From the NCBI RefSeq assembly GCF_000426305.1, contig NZ_AUFC01000008.1:62001-126000 (forward strand): a stretch of DNA of 64,000 nt, read 5' to 3'. A model generated the notes under the pieces. That model saw only the letters and a program-made list of their open reading frames with translations, had not been told where the DNA came from and searched no databases. Shown in pieces: positions 8,685 through 18,425 of the stretch. Numbering within the stretch: the first letter of the stretch is position 1; each line of letters opens with the position of its first letter. The DNA comes from Anaerovorax odorimutans DSM 5092 (GTDB lineage Bacteria; Bacillota; Clostridia; Peptostreptococcales; Anaerovoracaceae). Made by a program: the position numbers and the translations under genes.

Positions 8685-8710
8685 TATTAATTATTTTATA
8701 GTTTTAAATA

Positions 8711-10369
8711 TTAAGCCTTTACTTTTTCATAAATATGTTTATTGTTTGCACATACAATGGCATATTCTGCACTTTCAAAGACATTTTCTTCACCGATAAT
8801 ATCAATAAGTCTTCCTTGCTTTAAAATTTTCATTACTTTTGGCTGTACACTTGTAAGCATGATGGATGTACCATTTTCCTGTAAATTCAAAACAAGTTCT
8901 GTAAGTGCCTGAACTCCGGAAACGTCAATTATTGGCACACCTCTCATTGAAATAATAAGTACCGTAGTATTTTCTAACTGAGAAAGTTGATTTTTCAACT
9001 TTTCCACAACTGCAAAAAATATAGATCCTGTAAGATATGCTACTCTTATATGTTTAGGTACTTGTGAAATATTTATCCCTATTTTCTCAAGTCTCTCATT
9101 TTCAACTTCACTGATTGTAATGTCTATATCAGCAAGCCTTACCACAATAAGAAATGCCGAAAAAGCAACTCCGATAATTATTGCTTGTGTTAAATCCAAG
9201 AAAACAGTTGCTATCATAGTAATAAAAAACTTTGCCATACCGGTTTTAAATTTATAATCAAATATGTAATGTATATTTTCCCAGTCATTCATTCTCCATG
9301 AAGTAACCATTAGAACACCTGCCAAAGCAGAAAGGGGTATTGCCGACATAACGGGTGCTAATAAAAACATTGATAATAGCAACCCAATGGCATGTATTAT
9401 TCCTCCGATTCTCGTTTCACATCCTGATTTTATCGCAACACTTGTTCTAGCTATAGCCGCAGTAGCCGGAACTCCTCCAAAAAATGGAATTATCATATTT
9501 CCAATTCCTTGTGCAATCAATTCCCTGTCTCCATTCATTTTTTCATTCTTTAATTTCCCTGCTGACGCACCGCATAATAAGCTTTCTATCATGGCGAGTG
9601 CTGCAATGCTTAAAGCAGGAACAAAAAAATCCCAAAGTTGATTTAGAGGTATTGAGCTCAAAGAAAGCCTGTCCTGAAGAAATATACTTTTTGGAATTTC
9701 TCCTACCACAGCTACATTAAACTTAACAAAATGATTAACTATTAATACTATTATCAAACTTGCCAGAGATGACGGGAATTTAGAATTCCATTTTTTAGGC
9801 CATATTACCATAATCACTATAACAAGTAAACCTAATAATAATGTTGGTATATTAGGATGAAAACCATTTATAAAATATGAAAATAGTTTACTAACAGCTA
9901 AATCTCCCGTAGAAGTCACCCCAAAAAAATTGTCTAATTGTCCTAATGCAATAATTATTGCAATACCTGAAGTAAAGCCTGTAATTACAGAAGACGGAAT
10001 AAAAGATATAATTCTGCCTAGCTTAAAGATCCCCGCTATTATTAAGATAATGCCTGCCATAAATCCTGCCACAAATATGCCATTTAATCCATACTTCTGC
10101 ACAAGCATTATAAGAATTGCCGTCATGGCACCTGTTGGTCCTGATATTTGAAAGGATGCTCCTGAAAAAGTTCCAATTACGATACCTGCTAAAATTGCAG
10201 TCACAAGTCCTGAAGCTGCCGTTGCCCCGGAGCCTACACCAAATGCCAATGCCAAAGGCAATGCTACAGCAGCTACAGTAAGTCCTCCTAATAAATCTTT
10301 TGAAAACTTTTGAGCATTGTAGCCTGAAAATTCATTTTTTAAGTCATTAATATACTGCCTGAAAACCAC
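8711..10369 (-). CDS. SulP-family anion transporter with STAS domain
   Basis: A 552-residue membrane protein: residues 20-410 are the multi-span transporter core with SulP signatures (TVAAVALPLALAFGVGSG, SGPTGAMTAIL), and about residues 430-540 are a cytoplasmic STAS domain (ISMRGVPIIDVSGVQALTEL). SulP proteins carry sulfate, bicarbonate or dicarboxylates, and the sequence does not tell which. It starts with GTG four bases after the stop of the AI-2E-like gene, so the two are co-transcribed and probably translationally coupled. No carbonic anhydrase or sulfate assimilation gene is nearby to fix the substrate. Confidence 0.93.
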   Translation of the reverse strand: MVFRQYINDLKNEFSGYNAQKFSKDLLGGLTVAAVALPLALAFGVGSGATAASGLVTAILAGIVIGTFSGASFQISGPTGAMTAILIMLVQKYGLNGIFVAGFMAGIILIIAGIFKLGRIISFIPSSVITGFTSGIAIIIALGQLDNFFGVTSTGDLAVSKLFSYFINGFHPNIPTLLLGLLVIVIMVIWPKKWNSKFPSSLASLIIVLIVNHFVKFNVAVVGEIPKSIFLQDRLSLSSIPLNQLWDFFVPALSIAALAMIESLLCGASAGKLKNEKMNGDRELIAQGIGNMIIPFFGGVPATAAIARTSVAIKSGCETRIGGIIHAIGLLLSMFLLAPVMSAIPLSALAGVLMVTSWRMNDWENIHYIFDYKFKTGMAKFFITMIATVFLDLTQAIIIGVAFSAFLIVVRLADIDITISEVENERLEKIGINISQVPKHIRVAYLTGSIFFAVVEKLKNQLSQLENTTVLIISMRGVPIIDVSGVQALTELVLNLQENGTSIMLTSVQPKVMKILKQGRLIDIIGEENVFESAEYAIVCANNKHIYEKVKA

Positions 10370-10372
10370 TTT

Positions 10373-11443
10373 TTACCTAATTCTCTCCTTTATTTCACGT
10401 CTTTTCTTTTTGTGTTCTTTTGTTCCCTCATAATCTACCTCAAGAACGTTCATTAAAAATATAAATATAGGAACACCAATAAGCAATCCCCATACACCTA
10501 AATAATGCTCACCGACGAGAAGAATGATAAATACAAAGCATACGGGAAGTTCTGTTTTATTTGACATAAGCTTAGGATTCAGTATATAAGCTTCGATACT
10601 ATGAATTATGACAATCATGATTACTACTGCAATAACCTTATTTATGCCGCCTATATTAAATGCAATAATGCTTAATGGTACTAGTGAAATAATTACTCCT
10701 GCTACTGGAATTAATCCTAAAATAAAAATCATAATTCCAAGTCCTGCAATTTGTGGAAAGCCCAATATTGTTAAAATTATCATAGATATTACGGAATTTA
10801 TAATTGCAATGGTAACCTGTACCTTCATTACTTTACTGAAGGTCTTAACAAAATTTCCTCCAAATTTTATTAAATAACGGTAAAGGAAAGAAATTTTACT
10901 CCTTTCCAATTTTTCACCAAACCTTCTGATTTTTCCCTTTTCAAGCAATAGAAAATAGCTTAAAATCATAGATAAAAATATATTTATTCCAAATCCTCCA
11001 ATTGTAGTAGCACCTGTAGCTAACATACTTCCTACCTTTTCTACATACTTATTTACATCTAAATTTGGAATAAATTCGGCAAGTCTGGGATCAATAACTT
11101 CACGCACATCTTTTATATCAAATCCCTTAAATAGATCTGCTATTGCAATTATTTGCTGAGTCAATTTAGGATAAATTTCTATTATACTTATTATTAGAAT
11201 TGATATAAATACTATATATAAAATAGATAGTATAATGCCGTCAGCTATACTAATCTCTATAAATCTCCTTATTTGCTTTTTTATTATTTTCAATAAATTA
11301 TAAAATAGAAAAGTAATAATAAAAGTAAGTAAAACAATGTCTAGCATATAAGAAATTGTAATAATCATTAGGACTAATGCAGCAATAGCAATTGTTCCTT
11401 CTTTTATTTTCCTATAAATTTTTAAAATATCTTTTTCATCCAT
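10373..11443 (-). CDS. AI-2E family transporter (UPF0118)
   Basis: A 356-residue polytopic protein with the AI-2E exporter-like layout: paired N-terminal helices (about 15-50), a helix near 65-85, a soluble loop containing an amphipathic stretch (KLTQQIIAIADLFKGFD), and a C-terminal helix bundle with GLIPVAGVIISLVPL, the most conserved part of the family. Some members export Na+ or autoinducer-2; the substrate here is not evident. The C-terminus is strongly basic. First gene of a two-gene operon with the SulP transporter 3 bases downstream. Confidence 0.88.
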   Translation of the reverse strand: MDEKDILKIYRKIKEGTIAIAALVLMIITISYMLDIVLLTFIITFLFYNLLKIIKKQIRRFIEISIADGIILSILYIVFISILIISIIEIYPKLTQQIIAIADLFKGFDIKDVREVIDPRLAEFIPNLDVNKYVEKVGSMLATGATTIGGFGINIFLSMILSYFLLLEKGKIRRFGEKLERSKISFLYRYLIKFGGNFVKTFSKVMKVQVTIAIINSVISMIILTILGFPQIAGLGIMIFILGLIPVAGVIISLVPLSIIAFNIGGINKVIAVVIMIVIIHSIEAYILNPKLMSNKTELPVCFVFIILLVGEHYLGVWGLLIGVPIFIFLMNVLEVDYEGTKEHKKKRREIKERIR

Positions 11444-11557
11444 ATTTCAACACCATATTTTGTAATTTTAACCGATTTCAAGTAATTTCAAATATATACT
11501 ATCACAAGAAATCCTTGTTTACAAGACACCTAGAAAAAACACTATTCTTTAAAAATT

Positions 11558-11586
11558 CAAAAAAATAGAAGCAAAAGAATGCTTCA
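11558..11586 (-). terminator. Terminator of the HdeD-like gene
   Basis: In minus-strand sense GAAGCA-TTCTTT-TGCTTC followed by TATTTTTTT. It lies 33 bases downstream of the stop at 11619. Confidence 0.85.
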
Positions 11587-11618
11587 GTAATTATATATTT
11601 AATAGTTAAACAAAAATA

Positions 11619-12140
11619 CTATTTTTTACCAAATCTTAAAGCAGTAGAAAATGAATTAATTCCCTGTATAAAAAATGCTACTCCTACCATAAATACTATT
11701 GAAAATCCAAATAAAATAGAATTAAAAAATGAATAAACACCAAATATTAACCCTATAATACCTAATATAAACATTAGTTTCCAAGTTTCCCCTGATTTTT
11801 TCTTCTTTATTACAAATGAATCTATAATACGTATTATTGCTGAAAACATAACCCACATTGCAAAAAATAAAGGAATTGCTGAATCTACATTAAGCCTATT
11901 AGATAAGATTAAAACTGCCAGTATTACTGTTAGAATAGACTCCTCTAAAACCCATTCCATTCTTTCTTTATCTTTATATTTTTTAACTTCTTTATATGCA
12001 ATAATACCACTAATTCCATAAAACATCATCACTATTCCAAAAATAAAAGCTAATGAAAAATAAGTTTCACCCGAATTTGCAAGACACCATATCCCTACCG
12101 CTGCTGAAAAAATTCCTGCTAACATTAATAATAAACGCAC
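11619..12140 (-). CDS. HdeD-like DUF308 membrane protein
   Basis: A 173-residue protein made of six hydrophobic segments in three pairs, each with the glycine-rich GI.LI..G pattern typical of the DUF308/HdeD family (FILGIIGLIFGVYSFF). In enterobacteria HdeD is linked to acid resistance; in Bacillota the role is unknown. It starts with GTG preceded by a strong AGGAGG. A basic cytoplasmic loop (IKKKKSG) separates helices four and five. It stands alone with its own terminator, divergent from the Usp gene 200 bases upstream. Confidence 0.8.
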   Translation of the reverse strand: MRLLLMLAGIFSAAVGIWCLANSGETYFSLAFIFGIVMMFYGISGIIAYKEVKKYKDKERMEWVLEESILTVILAVLILSNRLNVDSAIPLFFAMWVMFSAIIRIIDSFVIKKKKSGETWKLMFILGIIGLIFGVYSFFNSILFGFSIVFMVGVAFFIQGINSFSTALRFGKK

Positions 12141-12339
12141 TGTAACAATCCTCCTAATTATTTCTTAAACTATAAATATTTTTAAATTTATATCTAAATA
12201 TTTCTATACTAACATTGACAATTTGTTCTTTTTTAATACTTATAATTACATTATATTTTATACTAGTAATATATAATAAGCTAGTGTATAATGAAATTGT
12301 AAATATATAACACTAAAGCACGATAAAAGGTGAAAAAAA

Positions 12340-12717
12340 ATGAAAAACGTTATGGTTTGCGTAACTCAACAAAAAACCTGTGATAGATTAATTAAATATG
12401 GACATGACTATCTTAGTGAAGATGATGATGATGAATTGTTCATAATTCATGTGGCATATCATGAATTTAATTTTTTAGGGAAATCAAGAGAAGGAGAAGC
12501 TCTTGAATATCTTTATGAAAAAGCTTTAGAATATGGCGCTAATCTCACAGTAGTAAAATCAGATAATGTCTTAGGAACGTTGGTAGATTTAATCAATAAA
12601 AATAATATTACCCACGTTGTTCTTGGACAATCAGGAGATAGACAAAGTAATAATAACATAATAAAGAAACTGGAAAATAAAATAAAAGGTAAAGCAGAAC
12701 TTATAGTTATACCTTAA
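12340..12717 (+). CDS. Universal stress protein-type (UspA-like) protein
   Basis: A 125-residue single-domain protein with an alpha/beta Usp fold: first strand NVMVCVTQQ, a middle strand LFIIHVAYHE, a helix, then THVVLGQSGDRQ and a final strand AELIVIP. The GxxG..S/T nucleotide loop is only partly conserved (LGQSGD), as in the Usp domain of KdpD, which this protein resembles more than E. coli UspA. The role is not evident. A Shine-Dalgarno (AAAGGTG) precedes the ATG and a palindromic terminator begins on the stop codon. Confidence 0.8.
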   Translation: MKNVMVCVTQQKTCDRLIKYGHDYLSEDDDDELFIIHVAYHEFNFLGKSREGEALEYLYEKALEYGANLTVVKSDNVLGTLVDLINKNNITHVVLGQSGDRQSNNNIIKKLENKIKGKAELIVIP

Positions 12718-12748
12718 AAATGGCTTTATATAAAGCCATTTTTTTTAT
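12716..12748 (+). terminator. Terminator of the Usp gene
   Basis: The near-perfect palindrome AATGGCTTTA-TA-TAAAGCCATT (12719-12740) runs into eight further T. It overlaps the end of the stop codon. Confidence 0.92.
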
Positions 12749-12818
12749 AAAGAAATATAAGAAAACATTTCTTGCAGTATAAATTGAATATCCTAAGTAT
12801 TTTATGATCAGCAGCTTC

Positions 12819-12863
12819 CAAGTCATTAAATTACTAATACGTGACTACGTGACAAATGACTTG
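12819..12863. repeat. 9-bp inverted repeat enclosing ACGTGAC direct repeats
   Basis: CAAGTCATT (12819-12827) and AATGACTTG (12855-12863) are perfect complements. In the loop ACGTGAC occurs twice with one base between. It sits between convergent Usp and pyk genes. No T run follows on either strand, so it is a poor terminator. Confidence 0.45.
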
Positions 12864-12877
12864 TAACGCATTTTCTT

Positions 12878-14305
12878 TTAAAGTTCTTTACCAACTTCAT
12901 GAATTCTCATAACATTGGTATTCTCCTCTAATTTTACCGGTATTCCTGCAGTGATTATTACAATATCTCCGTTTACTATAAATCCTTCGATTAACGCTTT
13001 ATCAACTGCTCCCTTAAACACCTCTACAGCCGTTTCACTTGTAGGTATTACAAATGGATATGCACCCCAAACTAAAGCAAGTCTCCTTGCTATTCTTTTT
13101 GTTCTTGTAAAAGCCAATATAGGTGTCCTAGGTCTAAACTTAGATACAACCATAGCTGTATATCCAGATGAGGTAGGTGTTAATATGGCTTTAGCCTTTA
13201 AACCATATGCACTAGTACAAGTCGCATAGCCAATTGCATTAGTTATACTTTTATTTTTATGTGGCGCCCTGCCAATGAGCATTTCATCATAATTAAAATT
13301 ATCTTCCGTAGCTACGGCGATGTTAACCATAGTCTTAATAGATTCTACAGGGTATTTTCCTATTGCCGTTTCACCTGATAGCATAATTGCATCTGTACCA
13401 TCAAAAATTGCATTTGCAACATCTGCCACTTCTGCTCTTGTAGGTCTAGGATTTCTAATCATAGAATCAAGCATTTGTGTAGCTGTTATAACTGGTTTAC
13501 CTGCTTCATTACATTTTTTTATAATAGATTTTTGTATAATAGGCACTTGTTCCGGCGGAACTTCTACTCCTAAATCACCTCTGGCTACCATTATACCATC
13601 TGCTGCTTTTATAATTTCATCAATATTGTCAATACCTTCTTTATTTTCAATCTTTGCAATAACTCTAATATGTGCAGCACCTCTGTCTTTTAAAAGCCAT
13701 TTCATTTCTTTAATATCAGCTGCTCTGCGCACAAAAGAAGCAGCAATAAAATCTATATCTTCTGAAATGCCAAATTCAATATCAGCTTTGTCTCTATCAG
13801 TAATAGCCGGCAGCTTGACTGCAACACCTGGTACATTAATCCCCTTATAATCTTTAACTTCTCCACCATTTTCAACTATACATATAAAATCTGAACCCTT
13901 TATTTCATTTACAGTCAGTTCTATAAGTCCATCATCTATTAATATAGTATCTCCTATGTTTATATCACTTCCAAGGCCCTTATAAGTTATGCTGCATATG
14001 TCCGAATTCCCTATTATGTCTCTTGTAGTAAGAGTAAATTTCTGTCCTGCAACCAACTCTACAGATCCGTTTTCAAAAGTTCCCGTTCTAATTTCCGGAC
14101 CTTTGGTATCTAAGATTATGGCAATTGGTAAATTCAATTCATCTCTTAATTCCTTTACCAAATCCATCTTAATTTTGTGCTCTTCGTATGTGCCATGGGA
14201 AAAATTAATTCTTGCGGCATTCATACCTGCTAACATCATGTTTTTTAAAGTATCACGATTTTCACTAGTTGGACCTATTGTACATACGATTTTAGTTTTT
14301 TTCAT
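12878..14305 (-). CDS. pyk: Pyruvate kinase
   Basis: Converts phosphoenolpyruvate and ADP to pyruvate and ATP, the last step of glycolysis. The 475 residues cover the barrel, B and C domains: KIVCTIGPTSEN at the N-terminus, the substrate loop MVARGDLGVE, and GETAIGKYPVE. It lacks the extra C-terminal PEP-utilising domain that Bacillus and Geobacillus enzymes carry, so it is the short form. It starts 25 bases after the amidohydrolase gene with TGGAGT before the ATG, so the two are likely co-transcribed. gpmI and pfkA in the same window supply other glycolytic steps. Confidence 0.97.
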   Translation of the reverse strand: MKKTKIVCTIGPTSENRDTLKNMMLAGMNAARINFSHGTYEEHKIKMDLVKELRDELNLPIAIILDTKGPEIRTGTFENGSVELVAGQKFTLTTRDIIGNSDICSITYKGLGSDINIGDTILIDDGLIELTVNEIKGSDFICIVENGGEVKDYKGINVPGVAVKLPAITDRDKADIEFGISEDIDFIAASFVRRAADIKEMKWLLKDRGAAHIRVIAKIENKEGIDNIDEIIKAADGIMVARGDLGVEVPPEQVPIIQKSIIKKCNEAGKPVITATQMLDSMIRNPRPTRAEVADVANAIFDGTDAIMLSGETAIGKYPVESIKTMVNIAVATEDNFNYDEMLIGRAPHKNKSITNAIGYATCTSAYGLKAKAILTPTSSGYTAMVVSKFRPRTPILAFTRTKRIARRLALVWGAYPFVIPTSETAVEVFKGAVDKALIEGFIVNGDIVIITAGIPVKLEENTNVMRIHEVGKEL

Positions 14306-14330
14306 TTTTACTCCATTCTGAGGTAAAACT

Positions 14331-15587
14331 CTATTCCTTTACCTCACCTTTTACCAAGGCGCCTTCTTTCATAATCACACTCATATTTTCAGGTGAAATA
14401 ATATGTATATCTTTAAGTGGATTTCCATCTAATACCAAAACATCAGCAAATTTACCCTCCTGTAAGGTTCCTGTTATATTATCTATTTTAAGCATTTCGG
14501 CGCCATTCTTTGTTGCTGCGGTAATAACTTCCATAGGCGTCATTCCTGCCTTATTTAATGCGTACATCTCTGTAATAGCATATTTGCCATAAGGTGTAAG
14601 GGTACTGCAAAACGAGTCAGACCCTACTACTATTCTAATACCTCTTTTATTAGCATTTTGCAAATTACTTATAATTCTGTTCAATTCTTTTTCCGCTACT
14701 GTATTACCAGGATATTCATCGTGTATTGGTCTATATGGTGGTTCATATACAGTAAACCATTCAAAGAAAAATTGTAAAGTTGGACAAAACGTAATATCCT
14801 TTTCAAGCATTATATCCAAACATTCTTCATTTAATTCCTGGCCGTGAATTATTGTGGAAACTCCAGCTTTGCATGAAAGCAATGCTCCTTCATATCCCTC
14901 TGCATGAGACCAAACAGGAAGACCTACCATAGAACTTTCTTCTACAACTGCTTTTATTTCTTCCATAGTATAATGCAGGTCAGCTTTAGCATCAAGTCTC
15001 CAAATACCTCCTCCTGTAGACCAAATTTTTATAGCATCGGGATTTTCTCTAATTCTTTTTCTTACAGCCTTTCTAAGATCCCACGGACCATCTACTCTTT
15101 CAGCCCAAGGATGAGATTCATAATTATAATCTAAAGGTAAATTGTGAGAATCACCATGACCTGAAGTCCTGCAAAATCCCAAGCCAGTAGTAATTGTTCT
15201 TGGTCCCGGTATTACGCCTGCTTCTATCATGTTTCTGATGTGTGGTCCGAATCTTGATATTTCTCCGACTGAAGTCAATCCATTTTCCAAAGCTTCCCTT
15301 GCCTGTGCAACTGCAACTACAGCTTTTTGATACACAGGTTCTAAAACCCATTCAGTGTCATTATCACTTAGATTTCCGCTGTAATGAAGATGTGTGTCAA
15401 TTAATCCCGGCATAATAGTTTTTCCGGTAATATCATATATTTTATAGCCATTATCAAATGATTTCTTTTCTCCTGCATATTTAATCTTCTTATCGTCTAC
15501 AAGTACTAAAGAATCTTCTATTGGAGCTCCTCCCATGCCATCAATGAGATAACCCCCTGCAAATGCAATCTTATTACTCTGGCTCAT
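14331..15587 (-). CDS. Metal-dependent amidohydrolase (imidazolonepropionase-like)
   Basis: A 418-residue amidohydrolase-superfamily enzyme. The metal ligands are visible: DTHLHYSG (HxH), a His in WSHAEGYEG, another in IIHGQELNE, and the Asp in VVGSDSF. The N- and C-terminal strands form the usual small beta-sandwich (GKTIMPGLIDTHLH, GKFADVLVLDGNPL). It resembles Xaa-Pro dipeptidase/imidazolonepropionase-related enzymes of clostridia rather than true HutI. The substrate is unknown. It lies directly upstream of pyk on the same strand. Confidence 0.88.
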   Translation of the reverse strand: MSQSNKIAFAGGYLIDGMGGAPIEDSLVLVDDKKIKYAGEKKSFDNGYKIYDITGKTIMPGLIDTHLHYSGNLSDNDTEWVLEPVYQKAVVAVAQAREALENGLTSVGEISRFGPHIRNMIEAGVIPGPRTITTGLGFCRTSGHGDSHNLPLDYNYESHPWAERVDGPWDLRKAVRKRIRENPDAIKIWSTGGGIWRLDAKADLHYTMEEIKAVVEESSMVGLPVWSHAEGYEGALLSCKAGVSTIIHGQELNEECLDIMLEKDITFCPTLQFFFEWFTVYEPPYRPIHDEYPGNTVAEKELNRIISNLQNANKRGIRIVVGSDSFCSTLTPYGKYAITEMYALNKAGMTPMEVITAATKNGAEMLKIDNITGTLQEGKFADVLVLDGNPLKDIHIISPENMSVIMKEGALVKGEVKE

Positions 15588-15659
15588 ATTAAACCTCCAT
15601 AAATCATTTTTACATTACATGATATTAATTTACATATAGTAATATTATAAAATATTGTC

Positions 15660-17336
15660 CTACACCTCATGTACAAAGTCAATATCTTGCAATACTGCTT
15701 CTGCAATATTTGTACAATGATCACCAACTCTCTCAATATTATGAATTATATCTGTATAGATAACAGTAAATTCCGGCGAACATTTTCCATGATAAAGCCT
15801 TTCCATATGATGATTTCTTAGTCTTTCTTCAAGATTATCCAGCTCTTTTTCCTGTTCCAAAACAGATCTTGCTAAATTATCATCCCCGTTTTCCAATGCT
15901 TTGATTACATTTGCCACCATCTTTTCTACACGAGAAAATGCATTGGTTATTTCGTCTAATGCTTCTTTTGAAAAAGCATATTTTTTTGTCATTTTTTCCT
16001 GTGCAAATTCTGCAATATTTGTACAATGATCTCCGATTCTTTCTATATCACTAGCAACATGCATAAGTCCTCTCACACGGAGTGCCTGATGCTCTGTAAG
16101 TTCTGCTGCCGTAGGTATGGAAGCTAAATATTTAACTGTATAGTCCTGAAGAATGTCTACTGTATCTTCTGTTTCTAAAACCCTTTCTACTGCCTTATGG
16201 CTTTCATCAACAAAAGCCTTTTTTGCATCACCAATCATAGTTGCTGCAAAATTAGCAATTCTTGATAATTCTCTTGTGGCCAAATGTATTGCAAAAACCG
16301 GTTGGTTAATAATTTTGTGATCCAAATACATGGTACTTTTTTCTCCTGCAACCACTTCCTCACCAGGTAAAATCTTAGTAACAATTTTAACAAGTAACCA
16401 TATGAATGGAAGCCAAAGTAACGTATTCAGAATATTAAACGAAGTATGTGCATTTGCTATTTGTCTGGCAATTACATCAAGCTCTGCGCCTTTTGGTGAA
16501 ATCATTACAACAAACTTTGCAAATAAAGGTATTATAAAAAGAAATACCAAAGTCCCTGTTACATTAAATACGGTATGTGCAATGGCAGTTCTTTTAGCAT
16601 TAACAGAAGCTCCTATAGTGGCTAATAGGGCTGTAATAGTTGTCCCAATATTGTCTCCAAACAAAATTGGCAATGCACCTTTTAATCCTATAATACTTGT
16701 TACACCATCAGGTCCGGCTTGCGAGGCTAAATTTTGTAATACGGCAATAGTTGCACTGCTGCTTTGTACAACGACTGTCATAAGTGTACCTACTAAAACT
16801 CCTAACAAAGGAGTACTTTGTACATTCGTCATCAAATCAGCAAAAAATTGTGTGGCTGCTAAAGGCTTCATAACAGAGCCCATATTTTCAATGCCTATAA
16901 AAAGTAACCCAAAAGCAAATATAGTTTGTCCGATATGATTTATATTTTCTTTCTTAAAAAAGAAATATAAAATAAATCCTATTACTAAAATGGGCCATAT
17001 AAAATCACCTATTTTAAAGGCAATTAATTGTGCAGTCATGGTTGTTCCAATATTTGCACCTAAAATAATACTAATTGCCTGAGGCAATGTCATTAATCCT
17101 GCGCTTACAAATCCAATTGCCATTACTGAAGTGGCACTGCTGCTTTGTAATACTGCTGTAGTCAATGCACCTGCCAAAACTCCAATCAAAGGATTTTTTG
17201 TAAGCAGGGCTAAAATACTTCTCATTTTTTCCCCTGCCGCCTTTTGCAGACCTTCGCTCATCAAATTCATTCCATAAATGAAAATTGCCAAACCGCCTAA
17301 TAAGCCAAATACGATTTGTACATATTCGTTACTCAT
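15660..17336 (-). CDS. Na+/phosphate cotransporter with C-terminal PhoU-like domain
   Basis: A 558-residue protein of the Na/Pi cotransporter family (NptA/YjbB). The membrane half holds the two inverted-repeat QSSSAT motifs (near residues 65 and 190) that form the substrate and Na+ site. Residues from about 345 on form a PhoU-like three-helix repeat, with IERIGDHCTNIAE and a second VGDHCTNIAE copy. Imports phosphate with Na+ and is probably modulated by its own PhoU domain. No pst or phoR gene is near. A Na+ gradient for it could be supplied by the V-ATPase of this window (inference). Confidence 0.94.
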   Translation of the reverse strand: MSNEYVQIVFGLLGGLAIFIYGMNLMSEGLQKAAGEKMRSILALLTKNPLIGVLAGALTTAVLQSSSATSVMAIGFVSAGLMTLPQAISIILGANIGTTMTAQLIAFKIGDFIWPILVIGFILYFFFKKENINHIGQTIFAFGLLFIGIENMGSVMKPLAATQFFADLMTNVQSTPLLGVLVGTLMTVVVQSSSATIAVLQNLASQAGPDGVTSIIGLKGALPILFGDNIGTTITALLATIGASVNAKRTAIAHTVFNVTGTLVFLFIIPLFAKFVVMISPKGAELDVIARQIANAHTSFNILNTLLWLPFIWLLVKIVTKILPGEEVVAGEKSTMYLDHKIINQPVFAIHLATRELSRIANFAATMIGDAKKAFVDESHKAVERVLETEDTVDILQDYTVKYLASIPTAAELTEHQALRVRGLMHVASDIERIGDHCTNIAEFAQEKMTKKYAFSKEALDEITNAFSRVEKMVANVIKALENGDDNLARSVLEQEKELDNLEERLRNHHMERLYHGKCSPEFTVIYTDIIHNIERVGDHCTNIAEAVLQDIDFVHEV

Positions 17337-17365
17337 ATTTCTTTACTCTTTCTCCTATCTTAATT

Positions 17366-17409
17366 AAAAAGCACTAACCCAGTAATTATATTCAATTACT
17401 AGGTAGTGC
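17366..17409 (-). terminator. Terminator of the dnaE-pfkA operon
   Basis: GCACTA/TAGTGC, CC/GG and AGTAATT/AATTACT helices stack into one long hairpin, followed by TTTTT on the minus strand. It lies 6 bases after the pfkA stop. Confidence 0.9.
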
Positions 17410-17415
17410 AATAGA

Positions 17416-18378
17416 TTAAATTGATAATATATTCGCTAATTGTATAAATGACTCGTCATTTACTTTTTTCATCTGTAAAGCCTCTTCTAAATCATAATGA
17501 ACTATTTCTGTACCTTCAATTCCAACAGCTCTGCTTCTGCTGTCTTCCCGCAATAATTCAACCGCTTTATGACCCATTCTGCTGGCGAGCATCCGGTCTC
17601 TGGCTGTAGGAGATCCCCCTCTTTGTGTATATCCCAAGACAACTACTTTTGTTTCCATTCCAGTTCGCTTAGTAATAGTATCTGCTAAATCTTGAGAGTT
17701 TATAGATATCCCTTCTGCACGAATAATAATACTATGGAGTTTGCCTCTGTTTATACCTTGAATTATTTTTCTGCATATTGCATTTATATCTATGGGGATT
17801 TCAGGAATTAAAATAGCCTCAGCTCCCCCTGTTACTCCTGCATACAATGCTATATCACCGCAGTTTCTGCCCATTACTTCTACAATCGTGGATCTTTCAT
17901 GTGATGAAGATGTATCACGTATATTTCCGATTGCCGATAATACGGTGTTCACTGCCGTATCAAAGCCTATGGTAAAATCTGTATATCCTAAATCATTATC
18001 AATTGTACCAGGAAGACCTATAACAGTAACGCCTGCTTTTGTTAATTCAAGACCTCCCTTTAAAGATCCATCCCCGCCAATTACTACTAAACCTTCTATT
18101 TCAAAGTTTTCTAACATGTCCAAAGCTCTGTTAAAACCTTCTTCAGTCATAAAAGCTTTGCTTCTTGCTGTTCTGAGAATGGTGCCTCCGCGTTGTAAAA
18201 TGTCTGAAACTGATGAAACGCTCATTTCATTTATTTCTCCATGTATGAGACCTTCATAACCTCTATTTATTCCATATATTTCCATATCATAATAGATTGC
18301 ACTTCTTACTACAGCTCTGATTGCCGCATTCATCCCCGGAGAATCTCCTCCGCTTGTTAGTACACCAATTCTTTTCAT
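17416..18378 (-). CDS. pfkA: ATP-dependent 6-phosphofructokinase
   Basis: Phosphorylates fructose 6-phosphate, the committed step of glycolysis. With the ATG at 18378 the protein has 320 residues, exactly the bacterial PfkA length, and begins MKRIGVLTSGGDSPGMNAA. Other motifs are GGDGSLKG, the catalytic GTIDNDLGYTDFTIGFDTA, and VEVMGRNCGDIA. The Gly of GGDGS marks it as ATP-dependent rather than PPi-dependent. AGGAAGGAG precedes this ATG; an in-frame ATG 51 bases upstream lacks a ribosome site. It follows dnaE by 47 bases and ends before a strong terminator; dnaE-pfkA(-pyk) clustering is common in Bacillota. Confidence 0.97.
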   Translation of the reverse strand: MKRIGVLTSGGDSPGMNAAIRAVVRSAIYYDMEIYGINRGYEGLIHGEINEMSVSSVSDILQRGGTILRTARSKAFMTEEGFNRALDMLENFEIEGLVVIGGDGSLKGGLELTKAGVTVIGLPGTIDNDLGYTDFTIGFDTAVNTVLSAIGNIRDTSSSHERSTIVEVMGRNCGDIALYAGVTGGAEAILIPEIPIDINAICRKIIQGINRGKLHSIIIRAEGISINSQDLADTITKRTGMETKVVVLGYTQRGGSPTARDRMLASRMGHKAVELLREDSRSRAVGIEGTEIVHYDLEEALQMKKVNDESFIQLANILSI

Positions 18379-18425
18379 ACGATAACTCCTTCCTATCGTT
18401 TTAAAAATTTCCCCAGTATATTGTA

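Noticed and set aside
13320-13850. 176-codon open frame opposite pyk
   Set aside because: Antisense shadow of pyruvate kinase without a ribosome site.
16330-16938. 202-codon open frame opposite the Na/Pi cotransporter
   Set aside because: Antisense shadow of a conserved membrane protein with no start signals.
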